DNA of 12,494 nt from CAZVJA01 sp964626885 (GTDB lineage: Bacteria > Planctomycetota > Planctomycetia > Planctomycetales > Planctomycetaceae). The position numbers were made by a program, and so were the translations under genes. Positions 1 to 6,502 of this stretch are shown here, piece by piece (position 1 is the first letter of the stretch; every line of letters begins with the position of its first letter). The stretch spans positions 1-12,494 of the forward strand of contig CAZVJA010000155.1 of assembly GCA_964626885.1 (NCBI GenBank), in the 5' to 3' direction. The notes under the pieces are model-generated. The model saw nothing but the letters and a program-made list of their open reading frames with translations, did no database searches and was not told the DNA's origin.

Positions 1-273
1 CAAAGAAATGTTCGCTTTCGGGGTATACCCGTGGAACTATTTCAAATGCAGACACCACCCCCTCGGGATAACCCGCAGAATTCTCATAAACCAACTGTCT
101 AGTATGTCCCGAAGAACCCTCTATCGTGTGGTGGGATTATGAGTTGCGGCGAGTCGGGCGCCTGCGGCCAGATTGCGGTTTGCCCGCGACTTGCGCGGCA
201 GTTCCTTGAAATAACATTCTTCTCAATATGAAGTTGCGCACCAGAAACGTGCCTTAACTTCCTTCATGTTTTC

Positions 274-301
274 TTGACGGGGCTTGCGGCGCAGGTAGAA
301 T
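274..301 (+). promoter_or_regulatory. Candidate sigma70 promoter for dnaG-rpoD
   Basis: A TTGACG -35 box (274-279) and a TAGAAT -10 box (296-301) are separated by 16 nt. Each matches the sigma70 consensus at five of six positions. Transcription from here would leave an unusually long leader of about 265 nt before the dnaG start. A second, weaker possibility is TTGGCC (415-420) with TATTAT (440-445) at 19-nt spacing. No start site has been mapped, so this is a pattern match only. Confidence 0.45.
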
Positions 302-487
302 TGTGTCGCCTTGGAGCGGTGCAGGGACGCACGTCACGAGTATACACCTGTTGACTTGCCTCACCCCGGATGAGGGCAATACCACCACGTTCAGAACTGC
401 GGTCAGGGTCCGCCTTGGCCGCCCACCCGATGCCCTCAGTATTATCCCGTTTTGATCTCTGCCTCGCCTGACAGTCCCTGACGGATT

Positions 488-514
488 GCGGTCTTCCCAA
501 CAGGGAAGCATCGC
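488..514 (+). other. Leader hairpin upstream of dnaG
   Basis: CTTCCC (493-498) and GGGAAG (503-508) form a perfect 6-bp stem around an AACA tetraloop. GCG (488-490) and CGC (512-514) can extend it beyond a small internal loop. No T-run follows, so it is not a terminator. It lies about 60 nt before the dnaG start, inside the leader if the promoter at 274-301 is used. Its function is unknown; it may be an RNA-stability or processing element, or chance. Confidence 0.3.
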
Positions 515-574
515 TACGAAAATCGGGTTCCAAAGGACCGGCAGATACCAAATAGACCGCCCCAGGAGTCGCCT

Positions 575-2473
575 GTGTCGTCCGGCTTGTCGGAAGATTT
601 CAAAGAGCTGGTTCGCTCGCGGACGGATATCGTCCAGTTGATCGGCGAACGGGTCTCGCTGGAGTCGCGCCGCGGTGGCAGGGAGTACGTGGGGCTTTGC
701 CCCTTCCACGACGACCACAAACCGTCGATGACGGTGAACCCTGAGCGGCAGTCTTACAAATGCTGGTCCTGCAATGAGGGGGGAGACTGCTTCTCCTTCG
801 TGCAGAAAAGCGAAAACGTCCCCTTTAAAGAAGCGCTGGAAATGCTGGCGCAGCGGGCTCATCTGGAGATGCCGCGGCGGGGAAACAAGGGGTCGGGGGA
901 CGGTACCAGCCGGAGCCAGTTGTACGAAGTGCTCACCTGGGCGGCGAACGAATTTCAGACGGTCTTGAAGACATCGTCCGAAGCAAAAATCGCCCGCGAT
1001 TATCTGGCGGGGCGGGGCTTTACCGACGAGACGGTCTCTCGATTCCGGCTGGGCTACCATCCACCGGAATGGGAGTTTCTCGTCCGCAGGGCCCGGGGAA
1101 AATACACGCCGGCTCAGTTGCTGGCGGCCCGGCTGATTCAGGAACGGAGCGGTTCTGCCGGTTATTTCGATTGTTTCGTGGATCGGGTGTTGTTCCCGAT
1201 CCACGACGCCGGAGGCCGCACCGTGGCGTTCGGGGGACGCCAGTTGCCCGGGCGCGAACAACCGAACAGCGGCAAGTACATCAACAGCGCCGACGGCCCG
1301 GTCTTCTCTAAGAACAGGCTGGTGTATGGTTTAGACGTGGCGAAGCCGGCGGTTGTGGCGAGCGGGACCGCCATTGTGACCGAAGGGTACACCGATTGCA
1401 TCCTGGCTCATCAACACGGGATCGGAAATGTTGTCGGTACGCTTGGAACGGCCCTGACGGAAAATCACGTGATAGTCCTTAAACGGCTCACACGCAAAGT
1501 GGTTCTGGTGTACGACGGCGACGCCGCCGGGCAGATGGCTGCCGAGCGTTCGCTGCCGAAGTTCCTGGCCCAGGACATCGACCTGCGAATTCTGACGTTG
1601 CCGGCGCCGCTCGACCCGGCGGACTATTTGACACAACACGGTGCGGAATCGTTTTTGAAGCTGGTTAACGAAGCACCGGAGGCATGGGAATACAAGTTGA
1701 AGCTGTGCGCCGAGCGGTACGGGTTCGGAACGATCGATGCGCGGCACCAGGTACTCACGGAAATGGTGGACCTGATTGCGAAGGCTCCGCGGCTGACGGC
1801 GAGCGAACGGGAGAATCTGATTCTCGGGCGGTTGGCGCATCGCGTGGGAGTTTCGGAACAGGTGGTCCGCAAGGCATTACGGGAAGCCCGCGGCAAGAAT
1901 TCGGGGCGAACCCGGGTGTCGGGTGAGCCCGCGAGCGGAGAACGGGGCGTACAATTTTATAGCGGTCCGAACGGCCAGCCAACACGCGACGACCTGCTGG
2001 AATCGGAATTGCTGGAGATTGTGTTTTCGTCTCCGGAGACCGTGGAGATGATTCGGCGGGAGATTTCTCCGGAGGAGTTTCGCAACGAACATTTGAAGCA
2101 GTTGCTGCAATGGTGTTTTGATCTCGCGGAGGCGGGGGTTGATCCGGACTATGGGCGGCTGACAGCGCGGTTGGAAGACGCGGCGCTGAAGCGGCTGGCG
2201 GTGCAGATTGATGAACAAGCCCGCGAGAAAGGGATTCGTGAAAAGCTGCGCTTGGACGAGGGAGATCGCGGTGAGTCGAACCGCCCCGCGCTCCTCGGGC
2301 AGGCGAGTGAGAAGCTGCACTGGCGGCGACGCCAGGAAAATCATGAAGAGACACGCGGCGAAGTAGCATTGGTTTCGGGGGAGACGGGTCGGCTCGATTC
2401 GCAATCCCGCGAACTGCTGCGACGCGCGATGGAATATCACGGCGAACGTGCGACGAAAAAATCGAAGATCTGA
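575..2473 (+). CDS. dnaG: DNA primase DnaG
   Basis: DnaG synthesises the short RNA primers for lagging-strand and restart DNA synthesis, working with the replicative helicase DnaB. The 632-residue product has the full family layout. A CHC2 zinc finger near residues 40-75 has ligands Cys42, His45, Cys63 and Cys66. The DnaG catalytic core follows at about 120-370, with the conserved FGGR segment (219-222) and the KYINS motif (234-238). Inside it is a TOPRIM fold with catalytic Glu270 (VTEGYTD) and the DGDAAG acidic motif (314-319). A helical C-terminal part (about 470-590) is the likely DnaB-binding domain and is less conserved; the tail ends in Lys-rich sequence. The GTG start is chosen because AGGAG (564-568) lies 6 nt upstream and the protein then begins in the usual way just before the zinc finger. 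It is followed after 23 nt by rpoD, the standard macromolecular-synthesis arrangement. Nothing appears broken or missing. Confidence 0.97.
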   Translation: MSSGLSEDFKELVRSRTDIVQLIGERVSLESRRGGREYVGLCPFHDDHKPSMTVNPERQSYKCWSCNEGGDCFSFVQKSENVPFKEALEMLAQRAHLEMPRRGNKGSGDGTSRSQLYEVLTWAANEFQTVLKTSSEAKIARDYLAGRGFTDETVSRFRLGYHPPEWEFLVRRARGKYTPAQLLAARLIQERSGSAGYFDCFVDRVLFPIHDAGGRTVAFGGRQLPGREQPNSGKYINSADGPVFSKNRLVYGLDVAKPAVVASGTAIVTEGYTDCILAHQHGIGNVVGTLGTALTENHVIVLKRLTRKVVLVYDGDAAGQMAAERSLPKFLAQDIDLRILTLPAPLDPADYLTQHGAESFLKLVNEAPEAWEYKLKLCAERYGFGTIDARHQVLTEMVDLIAKAPRLTASERENLILGRLAHRVGVSEQVVRKALREARGKNSGRTRVSGEPASGERGVQFYSGPNGQPTRDDLLESELLEIVFSSPETVEMIRREISPEEFRNEHLKQLLQWCFDLAEAGVDPDYGRLTARLEDAALKRLAVQIDEQAREKGIREKLRLDEGDRGESNRPALLGQASEKLHWRRRQENHEETRGEVALVSGETGRLDSQSRELLRRAMEYHGERATKKSKI

Positions 2474-2482
2474 CAGCCACCT

Positions 2483-2490
2483 GGGAGGAG
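2483..2490 (+). promoter_or_regulatory. Strong ribosome binding site of rpoD
   Basis: GGGAGGAG lies 6 nt before the GTG at 2497 and fixes the rpoD start. It is the most complete Shine-Dalgarno in the window and sits in the 23-nt gap after the dnaG stop. This suggests rpoD is translated independently and efficiently from the shared transcript, which fits the much higher cellular need for sigma factor than for primase. Confidence 0.8.
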
Positions 2491-2496
2491 AGAACG

Positions 2497-4143
2497 GTGC
2501 ATCGACTTGACGAAACTCTGAACAACCTGATTGCCGTTGGGAAGAAGCAGGGGTATTTGACCTATACACAGGTCAACAAATACCTGCCGGATGAGGCGGT
2601 CAATCCGGAGAAGCTCGACAACCTGCTGATGTCGCTGGAAGAGCTCGGCATGGAAATCGTCGCCGAGAAGGTCGTTCCGCAGCTTATCGAGAAGAAGAAG
2701 ACCCGCGGCCGGGGCAAGTCCCGCGATATCATCGGCGACGACGGTTCGCGGCGGATCGACGATCCGGTGCGGATGTACTTGACCCAGATGGGCGAGATTC
2801 CGCTGTTGACCCGCGAACAGGAAATTTCGCTGGCGAAGAAGATCGAAGTGACGCGGCGACGTTTCCGCCGGCAGTTGCTCGAAAGCGACTACGCCATGAA
2901 GCAGGCGATCGATGTGCTGACAAAAGTGCACACGAACGAGCTGCCGTTTGACCGCACGATCAAGGTTTCGGTGACGGAAGGGCTGGAGAAAAATCAAATT
3001 CTGGGCCGCATGCCGCACAACTTGAAGACGCTGGAATACCTGCGGCAGAAGAATCAAGCTGACTTCGCGAAGATCATCGATCCCCGGACGTCCGACAAAG
3101 CGCGGGCCGAGGCGGAAGAATCGCTGGCGGTCCGCCGCCGGAAAATGGTGACCCTCGTCGAAGAGATGAGCCTGCGGACGCAGCGCTTGCAGCCGGGCAT
3201 GCGGCGGATGGAGCAGATCAGCGATCGGATGACCGAGCTCGAGCGGCAAATCAACCGCGCAAAGCGCCTGAAGAACGGAGCCGACGAACGAGCGAACCTG
3301 GAACGCGAACTACACGACCTGATGCTGATGACGCTCGAAACGCCGAAGAGCCTGCGGGAACGGATCGAGTGCATCAAGACGAGGTTTGCCAGCTACGAGC
3401 AATCGATGCGCGAGCTGTCGGGCGGAAACCTGCGGCTGGTGGTTTCGATCGCCAAGAAATATCGCAACCGAGGCTTGAGCTTTCTGGATCTCATTCAGGA
3501 AGGGAACACCGGCCTGATGCGGGCGGTCGATAAGTACGAATACCGCCGCGGATACAAGTTTTCGACCTACGCAACGTGGTGGATTCGTCAGGCGATCACC
3601 CGTGCCATCGCCGATCAGGCTCGGACGATTCGTATCCCCGTGCACATGATCGAGACGATGTCCAAGTTGCGAAAAGTGAGCAAGAAGCTGCTGCAAGAGA
3701 ATGGCCGCGAGCCCACCATCGAGGAGACGGCGGAGGCGGCGGGAGTGAGTCTGGAAGAAACACGCCGGGTGCTGAAGATTTCGCGGCACCCAATCAGCCT
3801 CGATCGTCCCGTGGGAGAAAGCGAAGACAGCTACTTCGGCGACTTCATCGAGGATGGAGCCAGCGAGAGTCCGGTGAACGCCGCGACTCAGGAAATGCTC
3901 AAGGACAAGATCGATATCGTTCTGAAAACCTTGACTTACCGTGAGCGGGAGATCATCAAGCTGCGGTATGGCCTGGGGGACGGATACACTTATACCCTGG
4001 AGGAAGTGGGCCGGATTTTCAAAGTCACCCGCGAACGTGTGCGGCAGATTGAAGCGAAGGCGGTCCGCAAACTGCAGCATCCGGTGCGGAGCAAACAGCT
4101 AAAAGGATTCCTAGATTCACTGGCGGCCAACGCCACCACCTGA
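2497..4143 (+). CDS. rpoD: Primary (housekeeping) sigma factor, sigma70/RpoD family
   Basis: This subunit directs RNA polymerase to the -10/-35 promoters of housekeeping genes. The 548-residue product has all group 1 sigma regions in order. Region 1.1-like sequence occupies about residues 1-80. Region 1.2 starts at DDPVRMYL (88-95). A long non-conserved, charged region lies at about 125-300. Regions 2.1-2.4 are at about 305-375, with GNLRLVVSIAKKY (310-322), DLIQEGNTGLMRAV (331-344) and the -10-recognising YATWWIRQAITRAI (358-371). Region 3 is at about 380-450. Region 4 is at about 470-535, ending in the -35-binding helix-turn-helix VTRERVRQIEAKAVRKLQHP (510-529). The presence of region 1.1 and the long spacer supports the primary factor rather than an alternative one. 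Translation starts at GTG behind a strong ribosome binding site. A perfect intrinsic terminator begins 8 nt after the stop codon, so dnaG-rpoD ends here as a transcription unit. Confidence 0.97.
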   Translation: MHRLDETLNNLIAVGKKQGYLTYTQVNKYLPDEAVNPEKLDNLLMSLEELGMEIVAEKVVPQLIEKKKTRGRGKSRDIIGDDGSRRIDDPVRMYLTQMGEIPLLTREQEISLAKKIEVTRRRFRRQLLESDYAMKQAIDVLTKVHTNELPFDRTIKVSVTEGLEKNQILGRMPHNLKTLEYLRQKNQADFAKIIDPRTSDKARAEAEESLAVRRRKMVTLVEEMSLRTQRLQPGMRRMEQISDRMTELERQINRAKRLKNGADERANLERELHDLMLMTLETPKSLRERIECIKTRFASYEQSMRELSGGNLRLVVSIAKKYRNRGLSFLDLIQEGNTGLMRAVDKYEYRRGYKFSTYATWWIRQAITRAIADQARTIRIPVHMIETMSKLRKVSKKLLQENGREPTIEETAEAAGVSLEETRRVLKISRHPISLDRPVGESEDSYFGDFIEDGASESPVNAATQEMLKDKIDIVLKTLTYREREIIKLRYGLGDGYTYTLEEVGRIFKVTRERVRQIEAKAVRKLQHPVRSKQLKGFLDSLAANATT

Positions 4144-4151
4144 AACGACGC

Positions 4152-4184
4152 CCGCCGGTCGACAACGACCGGCGGTTTTTTTTT
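4152..4184 (+). terminator. Intrinsic terminator of dnaG-rpoD
   Basis: A perfect 10-bp stem (CCGCCGGTCG at 4152-4161 with CGACCGGCGG at 4166-4175) closes an ACAA tetraloop and is followed at once by nine T residues (4176-4184). It starts 8 nt after the rpoD stop. This is a textbook rho-independent terminator and separates the replication/sigma operon from the zinc-ribbon gene. Confidence 0.95.
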
Positions 4185-4285
4185 GTCGCGAGCGATTGCC
4201 GGCCCTTCAGACTTGCGGATTGGACGAAGGCGGGGACAATCACAAAAGACGGGCGATCTTTAGAACACCAAGACGGGGGAACACG

Positions 4286-4993
4286 ATGGACCGGGCGGGA
4301 GACGGGCTCAAACAGCTGCACGTCCTGCATATTCAGTTGCGGGACGTCCTCGAGCGACTGGAGCACGGTCCCAGGCAGGTGAAGGCACGGCAACAAAATG
4401 CCGAGAAAAAGCAGGCGGAAATCGAGTCACTCAAAGAGCAGCACAAGCAGCTGCGAATGGCGACCGATCAGAAGAACCTGCAACTGAAGTCGATTGAAAC
4501 CAAAATGGCCGACCTCAGGGGCAAGCTGAACACCGCCAGTTCCAACCGCGAGTACGAGATCATCATGTCGCAGATCGACGCCGACAAGATGGCCAAGAGC
4601 GTGCTCGAGGACGAGATTCTGGAGTCTTTGGAAAAGGTCGACCAGGCGCAGGGGCGGATCAAGGCGGCCGAGAAAGAGCTGGAGGCGATTAACTCCGAGA
4701 TCAAGCGGGTTGCCGCCGAGGTGGAGTCGGTCGTACCCGGATTGCGTTCCAAGGAAGCGGAGCTGCAAGCGGCGCTCAAGCAAGCCGAATCGCACGTGCC
4801 GGGAACCCTGCTCGAAAACTACCGCCGGCTGGTGCAGGCGCATGGGGCCGATGCCCTCGCGTCGGTCGAGAACAAGGCCTGCACCGCCTGCCACGCAATT
4901 CTCTCCCCCAACTATGTGGTGGAGTTGAACACCGGCAAAGCGTTGTTGTGCCGATCCTGCGGCCGGCTGTTATACATCAGCAAGGCGGAATAA
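4286..4993 (+). CDS. Coiled-coil protein with C4-type zinc ribbon (COG1579 / CT398 / HP0958 type)
   Basis: The 235-residue product is a long alpha-helical hairpin with a C-terminal zinc ribbon. Residues about 8-175 are rich in Glu, Lys, Gln and Ala with heptad-like spacing, as in an antiparallel coiled coil. Near the C terminus, Cys199-x2-Cys202 and Cys222-x2-Cys225 form a four-cysteine zinc site, followed by GRLLY (226-230). This matches the family once named DUF164 (zf-RING_7). In chlamydial CT398 and Helicobacter HP0958, relatives bind the sigma factor RpoN or flagellar components; that is family knowledge, not shown here. ATG 4286 is preferred over ATG 4196 because GGGGGA (4275-4280) precedes it at 5 nt and the coiled coil then starts promptly. 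The upstream option would add 30 unconserved-looking residues and begin almost at the rpoD terminator. The gene opens a new unit after that terminator and may be co-transcribed with the next gene, 21 nt away. Confidence 0.85.
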   Translation: MDRAGDGLKQLHVLHIQLRDVLERLEHGPRQVKARQQNAEKKQAEIESLKEQHKQLRMATDQKNLQLKSIETKMADLRGKLNTASSNREYEIIMSQIDADKMAKSVLEDEILESLEKVDQAQGRIKAAEKELEAINSEIKRVAAEVESVVPGLRSKEAELQAALKQAESHVPGTLLENYRRLVQAHGADALASVENKACTACHAILSPNYVVELNTGKALLCRSCGRLLYISKAE

Positions 4994-5014
4994 ATCGCGG
5001 GACTATCTCCGACG

Positions 5015-5473
5015 ATGAGCGAGTTACGTCGCTGGACGGAGGCCGATTTCGAGCAGATGTCGTGGCACGACAACCACGTGCATGGGATTCAAATCCGCGC
5101 GGGGGAGTATGGTTCGGGAGAACTGATTCTCGATCTCGACTATATCGTCGAATGGCTCTGTGCTCCCGACGGCTCATGCCGTTTCCGAATCGCCCCCGCG
5201 GATCTGACATTTCACGGAATCTACGACCTGAAATTCTCTCTCGACTATGCCGCCGTCACCGCAGCCATAACTCCGTTTTCGATTTACCAGATCACGCGAG
5301 AACCTGGCACGCCACCTGGAACCGCCTGCAAGTGGCACATCGAAATCAACTGGCCGAAGGGTTCGATGGTGTTCTCCGCCCACGGCTATTCGCAAGTTTT
5401 GCGATCCGAGCCGATGGATACGGGACAACAGATGCTCTCCTCTGAGGAACGTCAGGCGGCCGGCAGGGGCTGA
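5015..5473 (+). CDS. Small conserved-looking protein of unknown function
   Basis: The 152-residue product has no signal peptide and no membrane segment, so it is probably cytosolic. I do not assign it to a named family. Visible features are a His/Asp-rich segment near the N terminus, SWHDNHVHGI (16-25), then an acidic patch DLDYIVEW (40-47) and alternating hydrophobic strands, suggesting a compact beta-rich fold. A late SAHGYSQ segment (121-127) contains another histidine. The clustered His18, Asp19, His21, His23, Asp40 and Asp42 could bind a metal, but this is a guess from composition. The ATG at 5015 lies 21 nt after the zinc-ribbon gene stop and lacks a clear Shine-Dalgarno. Close spacing and shared strand suggest co-transcription with the zinc-ribbon gene. 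The product is intact. Confidence 0.75.
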   Translation: MSELRRWTEADFEQMSWHDNHVHGIQIRAGEYGSGELILDLDYIVEWLCAPDGSCRFRIAPADLTFHGIYDLKFSLDYAAVTAAITPFSIYQITREPGTPPGTACKWHIEINWPKGSMVFSAHGYSQVLRSEPMDTGQQMLSSEERQAAGRG

Positions 5474-5864
5474 TCTTTTTCACCGGTGATAACCGATCCT
5501 CACCGCTGTGATGTTGCCGCTGGTCAACAACGATTGCAGCTATCCTCAAGGCGAGTACGCCAGGACGTTTCGATAACGCAACAACGCCGTTGACGCGTTG
5601 CGGAACGTGTACGTGGCGGCTTTCCGACGCCGAACCAAGCCTCTTTAGCCAAAACGTCTTTAACCTTTACCGCACAAGATGTTGCGGCCATTCTTTTGCC
5701 GTGGCTTGCCATTCTTTCGGCATTGGCCCGCGCTTTGCGTTTCTCCTTTTTCAGAGACGAGACGCAACGGCTGCCACGGAAACTTCGACGCTCAGGTCAC
5801 CGACGCCAAATCACCGACCGACAGCGATCGAACGACAGACCCGCAACGAGAGGACGCGACGACC
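5474..5864. other. Gene-free gap before the STAS-like gene
   Basis: The only open frames here are poor. The STAS frame stays open upstream to ATG 5679, but the added 62 residues are Arg/Cys/Pro-rich and look translated from non-coding DNA. Two short palindromic elements are visible: TCACCGGTGA at 5480-5489, and nested repeats at 5577-5602 where CGCAAC pairs with GTTGCG. Neither is followed by a T-run, so no convincing terminator for the preceding gene was found. I found no good -35/-10 pair for the STAS gene, although its promoter must lie here or further upstream. Confidence 0.5.
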
Positions 5865-6305
5865 ATGGCTTCACGAAAAGAGCGGATGAAAATTCACAAC
5901 TGGGACGGTGTGACGGTTCTGGATCTCGGCGAAGTCGAAATCTGGGACGGAGCCGACCTCTGCCTGCTCCGCGACACGTTGATCAACATGATCGACAAAG
6001 CGGGCTGCCGCAACATCGGCGTGAACATGACCTACGTGAAGTACATTCCGAGTGGCTTTTTCGGCATGCTGTTTGACTGGCACGAACAGGGAGTCGAGAT
6101 GCGGCTGTTCACTCCGCAGCCGCACGTGGCCCAGATGCTCTGGTTCCGCCAGTTCTTCGAACACGAGACCGATGGCCGCTACGTTTTGCAAAGCGAGCCG
6201 AAGGAACTGCTCGTGCAGCATGACCCGGCCGAATGGAACGACGAACACCACGCCTGGGACGACGAGATCGAAGCCGCCCCGGCCGCGATGCTCCGCAACA
6301 ATTGA
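5865..6305 (+). CDS. STAS-like (anti-sigma factor antagonist-like) protein
   Basis: The 146-residue product resembles STAS domains, the small alpha/beta fold of anti-sigma-factor antagonists such as SpoIIAA. The pattern is a beta strand with GVTVLDLGEVEIWD (15-28), a helix at about 30-46, a strand at GVNMTYVKYI (52-61), then PSGFFGMLFDW (62-72) at the start of the next helix. In classical antagonists this last position carries a DSSGLG-like loop whose serine is phosphorylated; here Ser63 followed by Gly is kept but the preceding Asp-Ser is replaced by Ile-Pro. A Trp/Phe-rich segment (93-99) and an acidic, His-rich tail (120-137) follow. The start at ATG 5865 is preferred because GAGAGGA (5848-5854) lies 10 nt upstream and the domain begins soon after. 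No kinase or anti-sigma gene is adjacent, so partners are unknown. A strong terminator 82 nt after the stop closes the unit. Confidence 0.75.
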   Translation: MASRKERMKIHNWDGVTVLDLGEVEIWDGADLCLLRDTLINMIDKAGCRNIGVNMTYVKYIPSGFFGMLFDWHEQGVEMRLFTPQPHVAQMLWFRQFFEHETDGRYVLQSEPKELLVQHDPAEWNDEHHAWDDEIEAAPAAMLRNN

Positions 6306-6387
6306 TATCAAGCTTTGACGAACTTGAATCAGTGACTGACCACCACTGAGGTCTTTCTCTCACATTACCCGACGCCCTGACGACTCG

Positions 6388-6427
6388 CCGGCCTTGCGGA
6401 CCTGTTGCCGCAAGGCCGGTTGTTTTT
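6388..6427 (+). terminator. Intrinsic terminator after the STAS-like gene
   Basis: CCGGCCTTGCGG (6388-6399) and CCGCAAGGCCGG (6408-6419) form a perfect 12-bp stem with an 8-nt loop, followed by TTGTTTTT (6420-6427). It acts for plus-strand transcription. The minus-strand reading of the same stem has no T-run after it, so it does not look bidirectional, although it lies between convergent genes. Confidence 0.93.
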
Positions 6428-6435
6428 CGAAGCGG

Positions 6436-6456
6436 TCAGCTGTCAGCATTCAGCGA
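6436..6456. repeat. Short heptad repeat tract (three TCAGCNN units)
   Basis: Three consecutive 7-nt units, TCAGCTG, TCAGCAT and TCAGCGA, share the core TCAGC with two variable bases. The tract lies in the short non-coding gap between the convergent STAS-like and giant secreted genes, just past the terminator. A second period-7 tract with a different core is at 12469-12489. With only three units, chance cannot be excluded. Confidence 0.5.
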
Positions 6457-6502
6457 CTGGGAGTAGCGAAGCTTCAGGCTCCACGAACGGCCGGCCGCGC
6501 AC

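Larger units (their letters stand above)
1..574. other. Gene-free region upstream of dnaG
   Basis: No reading frame here has a convincing start, ribosome binding site or recognisable protein. A 95-codon minus-strand frame at 264-551 starts with TTG and has low-complexity Arg/Ser-rich content, so I treat it as chance. The segment holds a candidate promoter at 274-301, a hairpin at 488-514 and the dnaG Shine-Dalgarno at 564-568. A 10-bp palindrome of unknown meaning (GGGTATACCC) sits at 21-30. The rpsU gene that often precedes dnaG in the classical operon is absent from this stretch. No terminator of an upstream gene was seen. Confidence 0.6.

Noticed and set aside
264..551. A 95-codon minus-strand open frame upstream of dnaG.
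   Set aside because: It starts with TTG, lacks a ribosome binding site and has no family-like or domain-like sequence.
254..1261. A 335-codon minus-strand open frame across the dnaG leader and 5' half of dnaG.
   Set aside because: It runs antisense to a certain gene, has no ribosome binding site, and its Arg/Pro-rich sequence looks like a shadow of GC-rich codons.
4196..4285. A 30-codon N-terminal extension of the zinc-ribbon protein.
   Set aside because: ATG 4196 lies only 12 nt after the rpoD terminator without a ribosome binding site; ATG 4286 has GGGGGA 5 nt upstream.
5577..5602. Nested inverted repeats (CGCAAC with GTTGCG, and CAACG with CGTTG) considered as a terminator of the small unknown gene.
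   Set aside because: The two pairings exclude neatly stacked stems and no T-run follows, so it is listed only within the gap description.
5679..5864. A 62-codon upstream extension of the STAS-like gene from ATG 5679.
   Set aside because: The added residues are Arg/Cys/Pro-rich and lack any hydrophobic or domain pattern, while ATG 5865 has a purine-rich site upstream and starts just before the domain.
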